Origin: Pseudobdellovibrionaceae bacterium
Lineage (GTDB): Bacteria; Bdellovibrionota; Bdellovibrionia; Bdellovibrionales; UBA1609
NCBI GenBank assembly: GCA_025354795.1
Contig: JANXMF010000205.1
Coordinates: forward strand, 1-35,168
DNA: 35,168 nt
Reading direction: 5' to 3'
How positions within the stretch are numbered: position 1 is the first letter of the stretch; the number at the start of each line of letters is the position of its first letter. This document shows positions 23,956-33,237 of this stretch, in pieces. The notes beneath the pieces are model-generated. The model worked only from the letters and a program-made list of their open reading frames with translations, searched no databases and was not told the origin of the DNA. The position numbers and the translations under genes are program-made.

Positions 23956-25940
23956 AGCGCCAACGTCCGTGGCTGGGTGCCGGTGGTGGGCACGCCCTGG
24001 CGTGACTCTTCTAGCCACGCTTGAAACATCAACACCGACCACAGCTCCCAAGCGCAATCGTAGCCGTTGAGATGTTGGCGCCATTTATTGCGCACCAACG
24101 CGGGTTGGAAATTGCCTTCGCGCTTCAGCCGGTCTTCGCTCAAGAGTTCCTCCGCCCATTCTTTGAGCGGCCCGCGCAACCAATGCTGAATAGGCGCGTT
24201 GAAACCCATTTTCGGCCGGTCAAAGAGTTGCAGCGGCACATATTTCTCAAGCAGCTTGCGGGTCAAGTATTTGCCGCGGCCCGCGCGCGCGAGAAAGTGC
24301 ATCGGCAGGCGTGAAGAGAATTCCACTACGCGGTGATCGAGCAACGGAATGCGCGTTTCAAGACTCACAGCCATGGCGGCGCGGTCCACCTTCACCAGGA
24401 TTTCGTCAGGCAAGTAGTGCATGCAGTCCAGGTACATCATCCGCCGAATCGGATCACGCGTAAAATCCGTTGGCACTGCAAAAACCTTCGGCGCCACCGG
24501 GCTGTGCGCGAGCGGAAAATCCGATCCAGACCACTGTGAAATCCATAAGCGATAAAGTTCGTCGGCGGTTTGGGCGCCAAGGAGGCCCGCCATTTTGTGA
24601 ATCTTAAATCCGATGGCACTGCCCCGGCGTGCCGCCGGCAAAACTATCTTTAGCCAGTCGAGCGCCGCGGTCCACCCTTGCGGACTCGGCATCAGCAGAA
24701 GCTGCGCCAGCGCGCGCCTAAGTCCACTTGGGACAGGCGAGATTTTCTTCCATAGCGCTTGCGCGGCGAGATAACGGGCGTAGCCTGCGAAAAGTTCATC
24801 GCCGCCGTCGCCCGACAGCACCACGGTCACATGTTTGCGCGTCAGTTGCGAAATTAAGAAAGTCGGCACTTGCGAGGAATCGGAAAAGGGCTCATCGAAG
24901 ACGCGAGCCATTTGCGGCACGGCTTCCAGTACCTGTTGGTCGCTCACGTACAATTCGGTGTGGTCAGTGCCGAGATGCGCCGCTATATTTTTTGCGAATT
25001 CAGCCTCATTGTAGCGGGGATCGGCAAAGCCGACCGTAAAAGTGCGAATCGGTTTTGCACTCTGTGCCTGCATCATTGCCACCGTCAACGATGAATCCAC
25101 GCCGCCCGATAGGAAGGCGCCCAAGGGCACGTCGGCTTCCATGCGCATAAGTGTGGAATCGAGCAAAAGCTGATCGAGCTGGGTCAGCAATTCACTTTCT
25201 GGAAGTATAAATTGATTTTGTATACCTTGGCGGAAAACCTCCTCACACGACCAGTAAGCCTTGGCGTCGGGTAGAGTGGCGCTGCGCAAATGTTCACGAG
25301 TGAACGTGAGAAGGTGGCCGGGCTCCAACTTAAAAATGCCCTTGTAAATGGTCATCGGCGCCGGAATATTGTTGAACTGGACCATGGCGGCGATCGCGGC
25401 GGGGTCGAGTCCGGATTTGAATTGTGGAATGCGGCTAATGGCCCGCACCTCCGAGGCGAACGCCAACATGCCATCGATCAAGCCGTAAGCCAGTGGCTTT
25501 TCGCCCAATCGATCGCGCATTAGGTGCAGACACTTGACACGATGATCCCATAGGGCAATTGCAAACATGCCATTGATCTCTGCCAAAGTCTTTTCCACGC
25601 CCCAGTACTCAAAACCAGCGAGCAGGACCTCGGTGTCGGAGTGACCACGAAACCCGTGGTGAAAATCAGTTTCGAGTCGTTGGCGTAAGGCCCTGAAATT
25701 ATAGATCTCGCCATTAAAGACGATGCTAAAATTCTTGCCATGCATCGGCTGGCGCCCGAGCGGCGAGAGATCGAGAATGCTCAGGCGGCGGTGGCCTAAA
25801 GTGACGCCGTCGGTGTTGTCTTGCCAAAGGTCATGGTCGTCGGGCCCGCGATGGATCAGGGCGTGCAGCATGAGTTCCGTGGCCTCGCGCCTCTGCCCGG
25901 CCGACGTATGGGGGCCAAAAAGTCCAGCTATGCCGCACAT
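23952..25940 (-). CDS. asnB: Asparagine synthase-like glutamine amidotransferase
   Basis: The 662-residue protein has the N-terminal glutaminase domain with catalytic Cys2 (MCGIAGLFG) and HRGPDD at 30-35, GEIYNFRAL at 77-85 and GHSDTEVLL. It also has the C-terminal synthetase domain with the ATP-binding SGGVDSS at 278-284 and VVLSGDGGDELFAGY. Members in O-antigen loci, such as WbpS of Pseudomonas aeruginosa O6, amidate the carboxyl group of a HexNAc uronic acid and do not make asparagine. The WbpP and WbpO homologs in this window make that role likely. True asparagine synthetase activity cannot be excluded. AGGAG lies eight bases before the ATG at 25940. It heads a coupled three-gene block. 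Confidence 0.9.
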   Translation of the reverse strand: MCGIAGLFGPHTSAGQRREATELMLHALIHRGPDDHDLWQDNTDGVTLGHRRLSILDLSPLGRQPMHGKNFSIVFNGEIYNFRALRQRLETDFHHGFRGHSDTEVLLAGFEYWGVEKTLAEINGMFAIALWDHRVKCLHLMRDRLGEKPLAYGLIDGMLAFASEVRAISRIPQFKSGLDPAAIAAMVQFNNIPAPMTIYKGIFKLEPGHLLTFTREHLRSATLPDAKAYWSCEEVFRQGIQNQFILPESELLTQLDQLLLDSTLMRMEADVPLGAFLSGGVDSSLTVAMMQAQSAKPIRTFTVGFADPRYNEAEFAKNIAAHLGTDHTELYVSDQQVLEAVPQMARVFDEPFSDSSQVPTFLISQLTRKHVTVVLSGDGGDELFAGYARYLAAQALWKKISPVPSGLRRALAQLLLMPSPQGWTAALDWLKIVLPAARRGSAIGFKIHKMAGLLGAQTADELYRLWISQWSGSDFPLAHSPVAPKVFAVPTDFTRDPIRRMMYLDCMHYLPDEILVKVDRAAMAVSLETRIPLLDHRVVEFSSRLPMHFLARAGRGKYLTRKLLEKYVPLQLFDRPKMGFNAPIQHWLRGPLKEWAEELLSEDRLKREGNFQPALVRNKWRQHLNGYDCAWELWSVLMFQAWLEESRQGVPTTGTQPRTLAL

Positions 25941-26091
25941 GTTGTTCTCCTACTTGATTAGTTTAACGAATGTGACGAAATGATGTCTGCAAGTTTCAAA
26001 GGCAGCGCGCGAAGCCCGACCTAGAGCCAGTGCCATTTTCGCTGTTCATGGTTGAAGATAGTCATGACACCCTTGAGTGAAGGAGCACAAT

Positions 26092-27402
26092 GTGACACAA
26101 ATTTCGGAGATGCAAGAATACTTTGACCGTCTGTGGCCGTTACATCGCAGCATCACCGGCGAGGGTTTACGTAAATCACTGCGCATTCTCAAAGAAATTA
26201 TTCCGTTGAATTTGAGCGAAGTGGCGAGCGGAACCCAAGTTTTCGATTGGAAAGTGCCGATGGAATGGAATATCGAGGACGCGTATCTACTTGGACCTAG
26301 CGGAGAAAAGGTCATCGACTTTCAGCAAAACAATTTGCACGTGGTGAACTACTCGGAGCCGGTGAATTGCGAGTTGTCGCTCGATGATCTCAATCCGTTT
26401 CTGCATTCCATCTCCGATCAACCCACGGCGATTCCTTACGTTACGAGTTACTATAAGTCGCGTTGGGGCTTCTGCTTGTCTGAGAATCAGCGGCGCAGTC
26501 TGGTGCCAGGCCGTTACAAGGCTGTCATCGATTCCACCCTGCATGCGGGCTCATTGACCTACGGCGATTGCGTGGTTCCCAGTACAGAGAACGAAAGTCG
26601 CGAAATTTTGATTTCCACTTATCTTTGTCATCCTTCGATGGGCAATAACGAGCTGACCGGGCCCTTGCTGAGCGCGTTTTTGTACCGTAAGCTTGCGGCG
26701 CAAAAAGTGCGTCGTTTCAACTATCGCTTTGTGATCGCACCTGAGACCATCGGAGCGTTGGCCTATCTTTCCAAACACGGCGAACATCTTAAGAAATACT
26801 GCCACGCGGGCTTTATTGTCACCTGCTGTGGAACCGATGACGATCTTACGTACAAACGTAGCCGCCGCGGCGATGCCACGGTCGATCGCTGCACCGAGCA
26901 TGTGCTCAAATATTTTACTCCGCATATTCAGACCAATTACAGCGTCGTGGATTTTTTTCCGGAAGGTTCGGATGAGCGCCAATATTGCAGTCCGGGTTTC
27001 AATTTGCCGGTAGGCTCGTTGATGCGCGCTATGTACGGCACCTACCCGGAGTATCATACCTCGCTCGACGACAAGGACTTTATCTCGTTGCCAGCACTGG
27101 TCAATACCATTGAAGTTTATATGAAGACCGTACAAGCCATTGAGGCCAACCACACCTATTTGAATACCAAACCCTATGGGGAGCCGCAGCTCGGCTCCCG
27201 CGGTCTCTACCCAACACTCGCCAATGTACGCGAGCGGGATAAACAACTGAAGTTAACGATGTACATTCTCAATTTCAGCGATGGCGAGCACGACCTTTGT
27301 GCCATCGCGGAAAAAGCCGGCGCGCCAATTTGGGAGCTCTATCCGATCGCCGAAAAATTACGCGAACGCGACCTGCTGCGGAGAATCTCCACTTCACCAT
27401 GA
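26092..27402 (+). CDS. DUF4910/M28-like metallo-aminopeptidase homolog
   Basis: The 436-residue protein resembles a group of aminopeptidase-like zinc proteins common in polysaccharide and flagellar glycosylation loci. Candidate metal ligands are H180 in STYLCHPSMGNNE, E187, E218 in APETIGAL, D294 in EGSDERQY and H322 in PEYHTSLDD, laid out as in co-catalytic M28-type enzymes. The N-terminal LWPLHRSITGEGLRKSL (14-30) is also a family mark. The start is a GTG at 26092 with AAGGAG six bases upstream, preferred over an in-frame GTG at 26077. Activity on peptides is not established for these locus-borne members; hydrolysis of an amide or acyl link on a sugar is possible. It overlaps the next gene by ATGA. 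Confidence 0.75.
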   Translation: MTQISEMQEYFDRLWPLHRSITGEGLRKSLRILKEIIPLNLSEVASGTQVFDWKVPMEWNIEDAYLLGPSGEKVIDFQQNNLHVVNYSEPVNCELSLDDLNPFLHSISDQPTAIPYVTSYYKSRWGFCLSENQRRSLVPGRYKAVIDSTLHAGSLTYGDCVVPSTENESREILISTYLCHPSMGNNELTGPLLSAFLYRKLAAQKVRRFNYRFVIAPETIGALAYLSKHGEHLKKYCHAGFIVTCCGTDDDLTYKRSRRGDATVDRCTEHVLKYFTPHIQTNYSVVDFFPEGSDERQYCSPGFNLPVGSLMRAMYGTYPEYHTSLDDKDFISLPALVNTIEVYMKTVQAIEANHTYLNTKPYGEPQLGSRGLYPTLANVRERDKQLKLTMYILNFSDGEHDLCAIAEKAGAPIWELYPIAEKLRERDLLRRISTSP

Positions 27403-28505
27403 AGATTTTTGTGAACGGGCTCTCGGCATTGCTGGGCGGGGGGCAGACTTACCTTATCCATCTGTTTCAGGAAGTACCACTTGCCGAAATTCACTTGGCG
27501 CTGCCTGAAAGTCTCCGCCAGGTGGTTCCGACTCATCCCAATGTGCGCCTGGTGCCTACTGACTTCGCGCAAAAATCCTCTTTGCACCGTTTGCTGTGGG
27601 AAAATTTTTATCTTCCCCGCTATTTGCGCGCGCAAGGGATTGATGTTTACTACCAGCCTTCCGGAACGTTGCCGTGGCGGCGCTTGCGCGGACAGCGTGT
27701 GGCCATAGCCTTTCGCAATATGCTACCGTTCGCACCGCAGGAGTCGCAACGCTTTAATTTGGGTTGGCGGCGCTTGCGCTATTGGTTGCTGCGGCAGTTT
27801 CTCGGTCGGGCGTTTGTGCGTGCGGACTTAGTCATTTTTATTTCTCACTACGCTAAACGGGTGATCGATCAGGCATTGCCGCAGCGGTCGGGGCGCTCTC
27901 AAGTCATCTATCATGGGCTCGCGGCGGATTTCCGCAATCCCACTGCGCGGCCCGAACCCCTAAGTGGTGAATATGTTTTGTATGTGTCTATTCTTAACTT
28001 CTACAAGGCTCAAGTCGAGGTGGTCCGCAGTTGGGCGCTGCTACGAAAGGCGCGGCCGCACACGCGCGAAAAATTGGTCTTAGTCGGTCCGGAGATCCGT
28101 CGGTATGGCGATCTGGTGCGCAAGGAAATCGCCAACCTCGGCCTCGAGGGGGAAGTGATATTAATGCCGAAAGTGGCGTATACGGCGCTAGCGGGCTTTT
28201 ACCAGCACGCTAAAATCAACCTCTTTGCGTCGAGCTGCGAGAATTGCCCGAATATTTTGCTCGAGCAACTGGCTGCGGGCCGCGCGATTTTATCTTCAAA
28301 CTTCGAGCCCATGCCGGAGATCGCGGGGTCAGGGGCGCTTTACTTTGATCCGTATAATCCTGAGGACCTTTGTCGGTTAATACTGAACACAATTGATGAT
28401 CCCCAGAAACTGGCTAAAATGGGAACAGAGGCCCAAACGCGTTCGCGGAATTTTTCCTGGCAAAAGAGCCGGCACGAAACCTGGAGCGCATTGTTGGGCC
28501 TTTAA
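27399..28505 (+). CDS. Family 4 glycosyltransferase
   Basis: The 368-residue GT-B enzyme starts at the ATG at 27399 (MKIFVNGLSALLGGGQTYL), which overlaps the upstream stop codon. The frame is open to 27297, but that extension copies the preceding gene's end. VYYQPSGTLPW (about 87-97) and FISHYAKRVI are typical of the acceptor half. SCENCPNILLEQLAAGRAILSS carries the donor-site E-x7-E-like pattern. It sits between the peptidase-like protein and the two-domain oxidoreductase. The donor sugar is not known. Confidence 0.83.
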   Translation: MKIFVNGLSALLGGGQTYLIHLFQEVPLAEIHLALPESLRQVVPTHPNVRLVPTDFAQKSSLHRLLWENFYLPRYLRAQGIDVYYQPSGTLPWRRLRGQRVAIAFRNMLPFAPQESQRFNLGWRRLRYWLLRQFLGRAFVRADLVIFISHYAKRVIDQALPQRSGRSQVIYHGLAADFRNPTARPEPLSGEYVLYVSILNFYKAQVEVVRSWALLRKARPHTREKLVLVGPEIRRYGDLVRKEIANLGLEGEVILMPKVAYTALAGFYQHAKINLFASSCENCPNILLEQLAAGRAILSSNFEPMPEIAGSGALYFDPYNPEDLCRLILNTIDDPQKLAKMGTEAQTRSRNFSWQKSRHETWSALLGL

Positions 28506-28517
28506 GGGGCGCATCCA

Positions 28518-30677
28518 ATGCAGCAGATTCTCCAGGATTTACGCGACGGCAAAGTCCAGCTGGCCGATCTTCCCGCGCCGCACTGTAGACCGGGTCAGGT
28601 TTTGATTCAAACCACTCGCACTTTGGTTTCACTCGGCACGGAGAAAATGCTATTGCAGTTCGGACGCTCGGGCTGGATCGGAAAGGCCAAGAGCCAACCT
28701 GAAAAGGTCAAACAAGTTTTGCAAAAAATAAAAACCGATGGTCTTAAACCCACTATCGATGCGGTTCGCAACAAACTCGATCAACCGTTGCCGCTGGGCT
28801 ACTGCAATGTCGGCGTGGTACTCGAAGTGGGTGCTCAGGTGAGTTCGCTTAAAGCCGGTGACCGCGTGGTTTCCAATGGTCCGCACGCCGAAATCGTGTG
28901 CGTGCCTGAGTTGCTGTGCGCGAAAGTTCCAGACGGAGTGGACGACGAAACGGCCGCCTTCACCGTAATCTCTGCGATTGGCCTGCAAGGGATTCGTCTG
29001 ATGGCGCCGACGCTCGGTGAAACCTTTGTGGTGATCGGACTTGGGCTGATCGGTTTGTTGAGCGTGCAAATTCTGCGCGCGCACGGTTGTGAAGTCATCG
29101 GTTTTGATTTAGATCAGGCCAAAGTGGATCTGGCCGCGGGCTATGGTGCCAAGACCTTTCGCATTCAAGAAGGCTTTGATCCCGTTACCGATGTGCTGCG
29201 CTTGACTCACGAGATCGGCGCCGACGGCGTGCTGATCACTGCGGCCACCGACAGCGAACAGCCCATTCAATGGGCGGCGAAAATGGCCCGCCACAAGGGC
29301 CGCATCGTGCTGGTGGGCGTGACGGGTTTAAAACTGTCGCGCGATGAATTTTTTAAAAAGGAACTCAGCTTTCAAGTTTCCTGTTCCTATGGTCCAGGCC
29401 GTTACGATATCAACTACGAACAGCGAGGGCTCGATTATCCGATCGGCTTCGTGCGCTGGACCGAGCAGCGAAACTTTGCCGCTGTTCTGGGATTAATGGA
29501 AAGAAACCAACTGACCACTGGCGCGCTGGTCAGCGAGCGGGTCCAGCTCAGTCAGGCCGTTGCACTTTATGAAACCTTGAGCGAGCGCCGTGGAATCTTG
29601 GGGGTGGTTTTACAATTTCCAAAGGATTCAAGGACGAAGGCGCCCCCTGCCGCCACGCCGATGGTGCGCGCGCTGCGTGCTCCAGAGGGCACCGCCACGA
29701 TCGGAGTGATCGGCGCGGGCCAATTCGCGCATTCGACGTTGCTGCCGGCGTTTAAGAAGACCGAGGCGGTATTTCACACCATAGTGGGTCGCCAGGGTGT
29801 AAATACCCACCATTTAGGAAAAAAATTTGGTTTTGCCCATGCCACTACCAATAGCGACGAGGTCATTGGCCATCCCGAAATCAACTGTGTAGTGATCTCC
29901 ACTCCGCATCATACTCATGCCGATTTGGTGTGCCGGGCGCTAAAGGCCGGTCAAAATGTGTTTGTGGAAAAACCCTTGGCACTTTCCCATGGCGAACTCG
30001 ACCAAATCCAGGCGGTCTTAACGCAGAGCCGTTCGGCGCCACTTTTAATGCTGGGCTTCAACCGCCGCTTCTCACCGTTGACGCAGAAGCTGAAAGCCGA
30101 ACTTTCGGGAGTTTCAGGGCCAATGGCCTTGGTGATGACAGTCAACGCGGGCAGTATACCCCGGGACCATTGGACCCAAGACTTGACTCGTGGCGGGGGT
30201 CGCCTGATCGGGGAGGGCTGCCATTTTTTCGATCTGCTTCGCCATCTCGCGGGCTCGCCGATTGTGGCCGGTGAAACTCGCTTTGCCGACTCGGAATGCC
30301 GTGACACCTTTACCACGACAATGGCCTTTGCCAACGGTTCCATCGGGACCGTTCACTATTTTGCCAACGGCAATCGTGGCTTCGCCAAAGAAACTTTGCA
30401 AGTATTTGCTGGCGGAAAAATCTTTCAGTTAGATAATTTTCGCCGCCTCAAAGGTTTCGGAACGTCGAGGTCTATGAACCACAAGTTGTGGTCCCAGGAC
30501 AAAGGCCATATCAATCAAGTAAATATGTTTATTTATGCAGTTTCTGCGGGCGGAGAATCGCCGATCGCGCTCGCGGAAATCTTCGAAGTCAGCCGGTGGA
30601 CCTTGAATTTCGCAGGCCTGCACCAGCCTTTGATCACGTCGGGCCAGGATCCGTCTCATTTCCTGGCCTTAAAATAG
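28518..30677 (+). CDS. Two-domain protein: zinc-type alcohol dehydrogenase fused to Gfo/Idh/MocA oxidoreductase
   Basis: The 719-residue protein joins two NAD(P)-dependent units. Residues 1 to about 375 are a medium-chain dehydrogenase (GVVLEVGAQVSSLKAGDRVVSNG at 99-121 and the Rossmann VIGLGLIG at 172-179). Residues from about 390 to the end are a Gfo/Idh/MocA oxidoreductase (IGVIGAGQFA near 395-404 and the catalytic-region EKPLALSHGEL near 483-493). This fusion recurs in exopolysaccharide loci, often next to a heparinase II/III protein, as here within 3 kb. Its substrate is not established; oxidation and reduction of one nucleotide sugar by two linked sites is a natural hypothesis. It starts 12 bases after the GT4 stop codon. 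Confidence 0.88.
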   Translation: MQQILQDLRDGKVQLADLPAPHCRPGQVLIQTTRTLVSLGTEKMLLQFGRSGWIGKAKSQPEKVKQVLQKIKTDGLKPTIDAVRNKLDQPLPLGYCNVGVVLEVGAQVSSLKAGDRVVSNGPHAEIVCVPELLCAKVPDGVDDETAAFTVISAIGLQGIRLMAPTLGETFVVIGLGLIGLLSVQILRAHGCEVIGFDLDQAKVDLAAGYGAKTFRIQEGFDPVTDVLRLTHEIGADGVLITAATDSEQPIQWAAKMARHKGRIVLVGVTGLKLSRDEFFKKELSFQVSCSYGPGRYDINYEQRGLDYPIGFVRWTEQRNFAAVLGLMERNQLTTGALVSERVQLSQAVALYETLSERRGILGVVLQFPKDSRTKAPPAATPMVRALRAPEGTATIGVIGAGQFAHSTLLPAFKKTEAVFHTIVGRQGVNTHHLGKKFGFAHATTNSDEVIGHPEINCVVISTPHHTHADLVCRALKAGQNVFVEKPLALSHGELDQIQAVLTQSRSAPLLMLGFNRRFSPLTQKLKAELSGVSGPMALVMTVNAGSIPRDHWTQDLTRGGGRLIGEGCHFFDLLRHLAGSPIVAGETRFADSECRDTFTTTMAFANGSIGTVHYFANGNRGFAKETLQVFAGGKIFQLDNFRRLKGFGTSRSMNHKLWSQDKGHINQVNMFIYAVSAGGESPIALAEIFEVSRWTLNFAGLHQPLITSGQDPSHFLALK

Positions 30678-30744
30678 CACACAAATCTGACGATCTAGTT
30701 TGTAATGGCAACACTCAATTTGAATTCACAGCAGGTGCGCTGAA

Positions 30745-33072
30745 ATGGAAAGGTCCAAAGCGCCCTCACATGATGGAAATTCCGGGAACAAGAACGGAAT
30801 GGACTTGCAAGTCGACCTGCGCGACATGTGGCTCCATGTGGCCGCCAATTGGCCGATCATGATGGTGGGCACTCTCGCCGCCATGAGTTTCTGTGGCATC
30901 TACACCTTCTTTTTCGAAGATCCGATCTATCGCACCTCGGTGACCGTCAAAATCAGTTCGCAACCCAGCTTACCCGGAGTCGGGTCACTGTTTGAGGTCA
31001 TGGGCGGCGGTGGTAGCGGCGAAGCCGCGGGTTCCAAATTGCAATCACAAATCGACTACTTTCATTCTCCCGATTTCACCGAGCTGGTGGTCGATCGCTT
31101 AGCCAAGGAACCCGAAGTTTTTAGGCGCATCATGGAAGAGAATTCCGACGTGCATCTCAGCGCCACGGAGATGGCCCTTCTGAAACAAGGCAAAGCGTTG
31201 CCCGATCGACGTAAAGCCAGCTTGGCGCGTTTGCTATTCGTCAACCTCAATCTGGTGCAAGATTCCTATGGCAGCTCGCTCAGTCTTTATGCTGATTCTC
31301 CGGATCCCCAGTTGTCCTTCCGCATGGCCGATGCCGCGAGCCAAGTTTTGATCGAAGAAAACTACCAGAAAGTCCTTAGCAAGGCCAATAAGTCACGTGA
31401 GTTCCTCAGCTTTCAAACCACTGACTTGCGCCGCCAATTGAAAAAGCTCGAGAGTGATTTGGTCGCATTCCAACATAAGAATCATTTGCTGTCGGAACAA
31501 GACGTTCAATCATCAACATATCAAGTTTATTTACGCAATCGCGAGCGCATCGAGGAAATTCGTCGCCAACTCGCGGCCAACGCCAAATTGCAAAGCAATC
31601 TCACTCATGATTTAAATGGCCTTCGCAATCATATGACTGACCCCAAGATGCCGATGAGCAACCTCTATCTCTCGCAACTGCAACATCGTATGAATATTCT
31701 CCAGTATCAAAAGGCGTTGGTGTCGACCGCAGATGGTACCAAAGTCAATGCCGCCGAACTCAAGGCTATGAATGATGAAATGGAGACCGTGTCCAAGGAG
31801 TATCGCCACGCGCTGCAACTGAGCGACAGCGGTCGACCGGTGGGCATGAGCTCCTTTGACTACTATCAGTCGCTGGAACGAAATAAGATGGACCTCAAGC
31901 AGGCTTACAATCGGCTGGATTCTGAACTGCGGGTGCTCTCGACGGATTTCACCGGGCAGCAGGCCAAGGTCAAAGAGCTTCCCGAGGTCCTGCAAAATCT
32001 CGCAGTGCTCAGACGCAATATCGACGTGACGTCGCAACTTTATCTAGCGTCGAAGAAAAAGTTTCAAGAAGTGCAATTTATGACAGCCGAAACCGTCAAC
32101 GATCTTTCGATCCTGGTGCGCCCGCGCGAGCCATTGGTGCCGAGCGGAATTCCGGTTTACCGCATGTTTATCTTCGCCTTCTTTGTTGGCACGTTCTTGG
32201 GTTGGCTGATGATTCTGTTACGCGATATTTTGATCCACACCGTCCGCGGCAAGCGCGACTTCGAGGATTGTGGTGTCGAATTCCTTTCCGGCGTATCGAC
32301 CTTCGATGTCGAAGCCCATCAAAGAGGTGTGGCGGCGAACAGTCTCAACGGCAAAGTGATTTCAACCATTCGCCGAGAATTTCAAAGCCTGGTGAGCAAG
32401 ACTCCGCCCGTTATGGTGCTTGAAAAATGGCCAGATTCTCACAACGCCGACAATTTTCGTTCATTGCGTATGAAGCTGCTAGGTCTATTGAGCGATGGCG
32501 ATGCCCAAGGTCGCGACGTGCACGGAAAGATGATCATGGTTTCCGGTCCCAGCGCCGGATGCGGTAAATCGTTCGTGGCCGCCAATTTAGCATCGGCGAT
32601 GGCCAAAGCCAATCTTAAGACTTTGTTGGTGGACATGAATTTGCGCAATCCCGCGCTGTACAGATTTTTTCCCGAAATCGCAGCCAAGGGTGGCCTAGAA
32701 ACTCTAGAAGGCGGCGCGCAGGACATTAGGAACTTGATCATCAAAGCCTCCCCGTCTCTAGATGTTTTGATGGGCACCAAAATGGCAGGTCATGCGCCCG
32801 ATTTGCTTGAGTCAAAGGCTCTGCGTATTTGCCTTGAGGAGATGCGCGAGACTTATGATCTTATTATTATGGATTGCCCGGCGATTCTAAATACCATCGA
32901 TTCCTCTTTGATCACGGCTTTCGCGGACGCTGTCATTATGGTCGCCGGTTATCAAAAGACATTCACGGAGGATGTTAAGATGGCGGTGGATTCGCTCCAT
33001 AACACCGGTAATAAGCCGATCTATGGTGTTTTAAATTTCATTGATCCGAAAGTCTCTCAGCGCGCGAGCTAA
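30745..33072 (+). CDS. wzc: Wzz/Wzc-like chain-length determinant and BY-kinase
   Basis: The 775-residue protein has TM1 (about 36-57), a long periplasmic part with coiled coil (about 215-440), TM2 (about 471-492) and a cytoplasmic P-loop kinase domain. The Walker A GPSAGCGKS is at 601-609. The A' motif reads DMNLR (630-634) where BY-kinases have D-x-D-x-R, and Walker B is LIIMDCP (706-712). The tail ends NFIDPKVSQRAS with no tyrosine cluster, which BY-kinases use for autophosphorylation. It should therefore set chain length and link to export, with regulation by tyrosine phosphorylation reduced or lost. AGGTG lies about seven bases before the ATG at 30745. It is the last gene of its block; no terminator with a T-tract follows. 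Confidence 0.87.
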   Translation: MERSKAPSHDGNSGNKNGMDLQVDLRDMWLHVAANWPIMMVGTLAAMSFCGIYTFFFEDPIYRTSVTVKISSQPSLPGVGSLFEVMGGGGSGEAAGSKLQSQIDYFHSPDFTELVVDRLAKEPEVFRRIMEENSDVHLSATEMALLKQGKALPDRRKASLARLLFVNLNLVQDSYGSSLSLYADSPDPQLSFRMADAASQVLIEENYQKVLSKANKSREFLSFQTTDLRRQLKKLESDLVAFQHKNHLLSEQDVQSSTYQVYLRNRERIEEIRRQLAANAKLQSNLTHDLNGLRNHMTDPKMPMSNLYLSQLQHRMNILQYQKALVSTADGTKVNAAELKAMNDEMETVSKEYRHALQLSDSGRPVGMSSFDYYQSLERNKMDLKQAYNRLDSELRVLSTDFTGQQAKVKELPEVLQNLAVLRRNIDVTSQLYLASKKKFQEVQFMTAETVNDLSILVRPREPLVPSGIPVYRMFIFAFFVGTFLGWLMILLRDILIHTVRGKRDFEDCGVEFLSGVSTFDVEAHQRGVAANSLNGKVISTIRREFQSLVSKTPPVMVLEKWPDSHNADNFRSLRMKLLGLLSDGDAQGRDVHGKMIMVSGPSAGCGKSFVAANLASAMAKANLKTLLVDMNLRNPALYRFFPEIAAKGGLETLEGGAQDIRNLIIKASPSLDVLMGTKMAGHAPDLLESKALRICLEEMRETYDLIIMDCPAILNTIDSSLITAFADAVIMVAGYQKTFTEDVKMAVDSLHNTGNKPIYGVLNFIDPKVSQRAS

Positions 33073-33237
33073 GTGCGATGGTGGCTATTTTGCACTAAGA
33101 TTAAGCAAGATAAGTCAATTTGATGGCGACGAATTTCTGATGGTTAGACTGATTGTGAGGACCAAAGGAGTCAGAAGGGAAGAGCGCTGCAGACGGCAGG
33201 CTACAAAGTGAATTATGTTTGGTAGAGAAGAAGTGTT

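Noticed and set aside
23956-24084. Longer N-terminus for the methyltransferase at 23200-23955
   Set aside because: The extra 43 residues are Arg/His-rich out-of-frame shadow of the AsnB gene; the ATG at 23955 forms the usual ATGA junction.
25941-26091. Promoters in the AsnB/peptidase divergent spacer
   Set aside because: Several TTGAAA- and TTGCAG-like boxes occur but none has a matching -10 at 16-18 bases, so no call was made.
26551-27246. Long minus-strand open frame opposite the peptidase-like gene
   Set aside because: Antisense shadow of a coding sequence with conserved metal-ligand motifs.
27297-27398. Longer N-terminus for the GT4 gene at 27399-28505
   Set aside because: The extension is a shadow of the peptidase-like gene's 3' end; MKIFVNGLSALLGGG at 27399 is a typical GT4 opening.
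33073-33105. Terminator after the Wzc-like gene (AGTGC with GCACT)
   Set aside because: Only five base pairs around a loop of about 16 bases and no T-tract on either strand.
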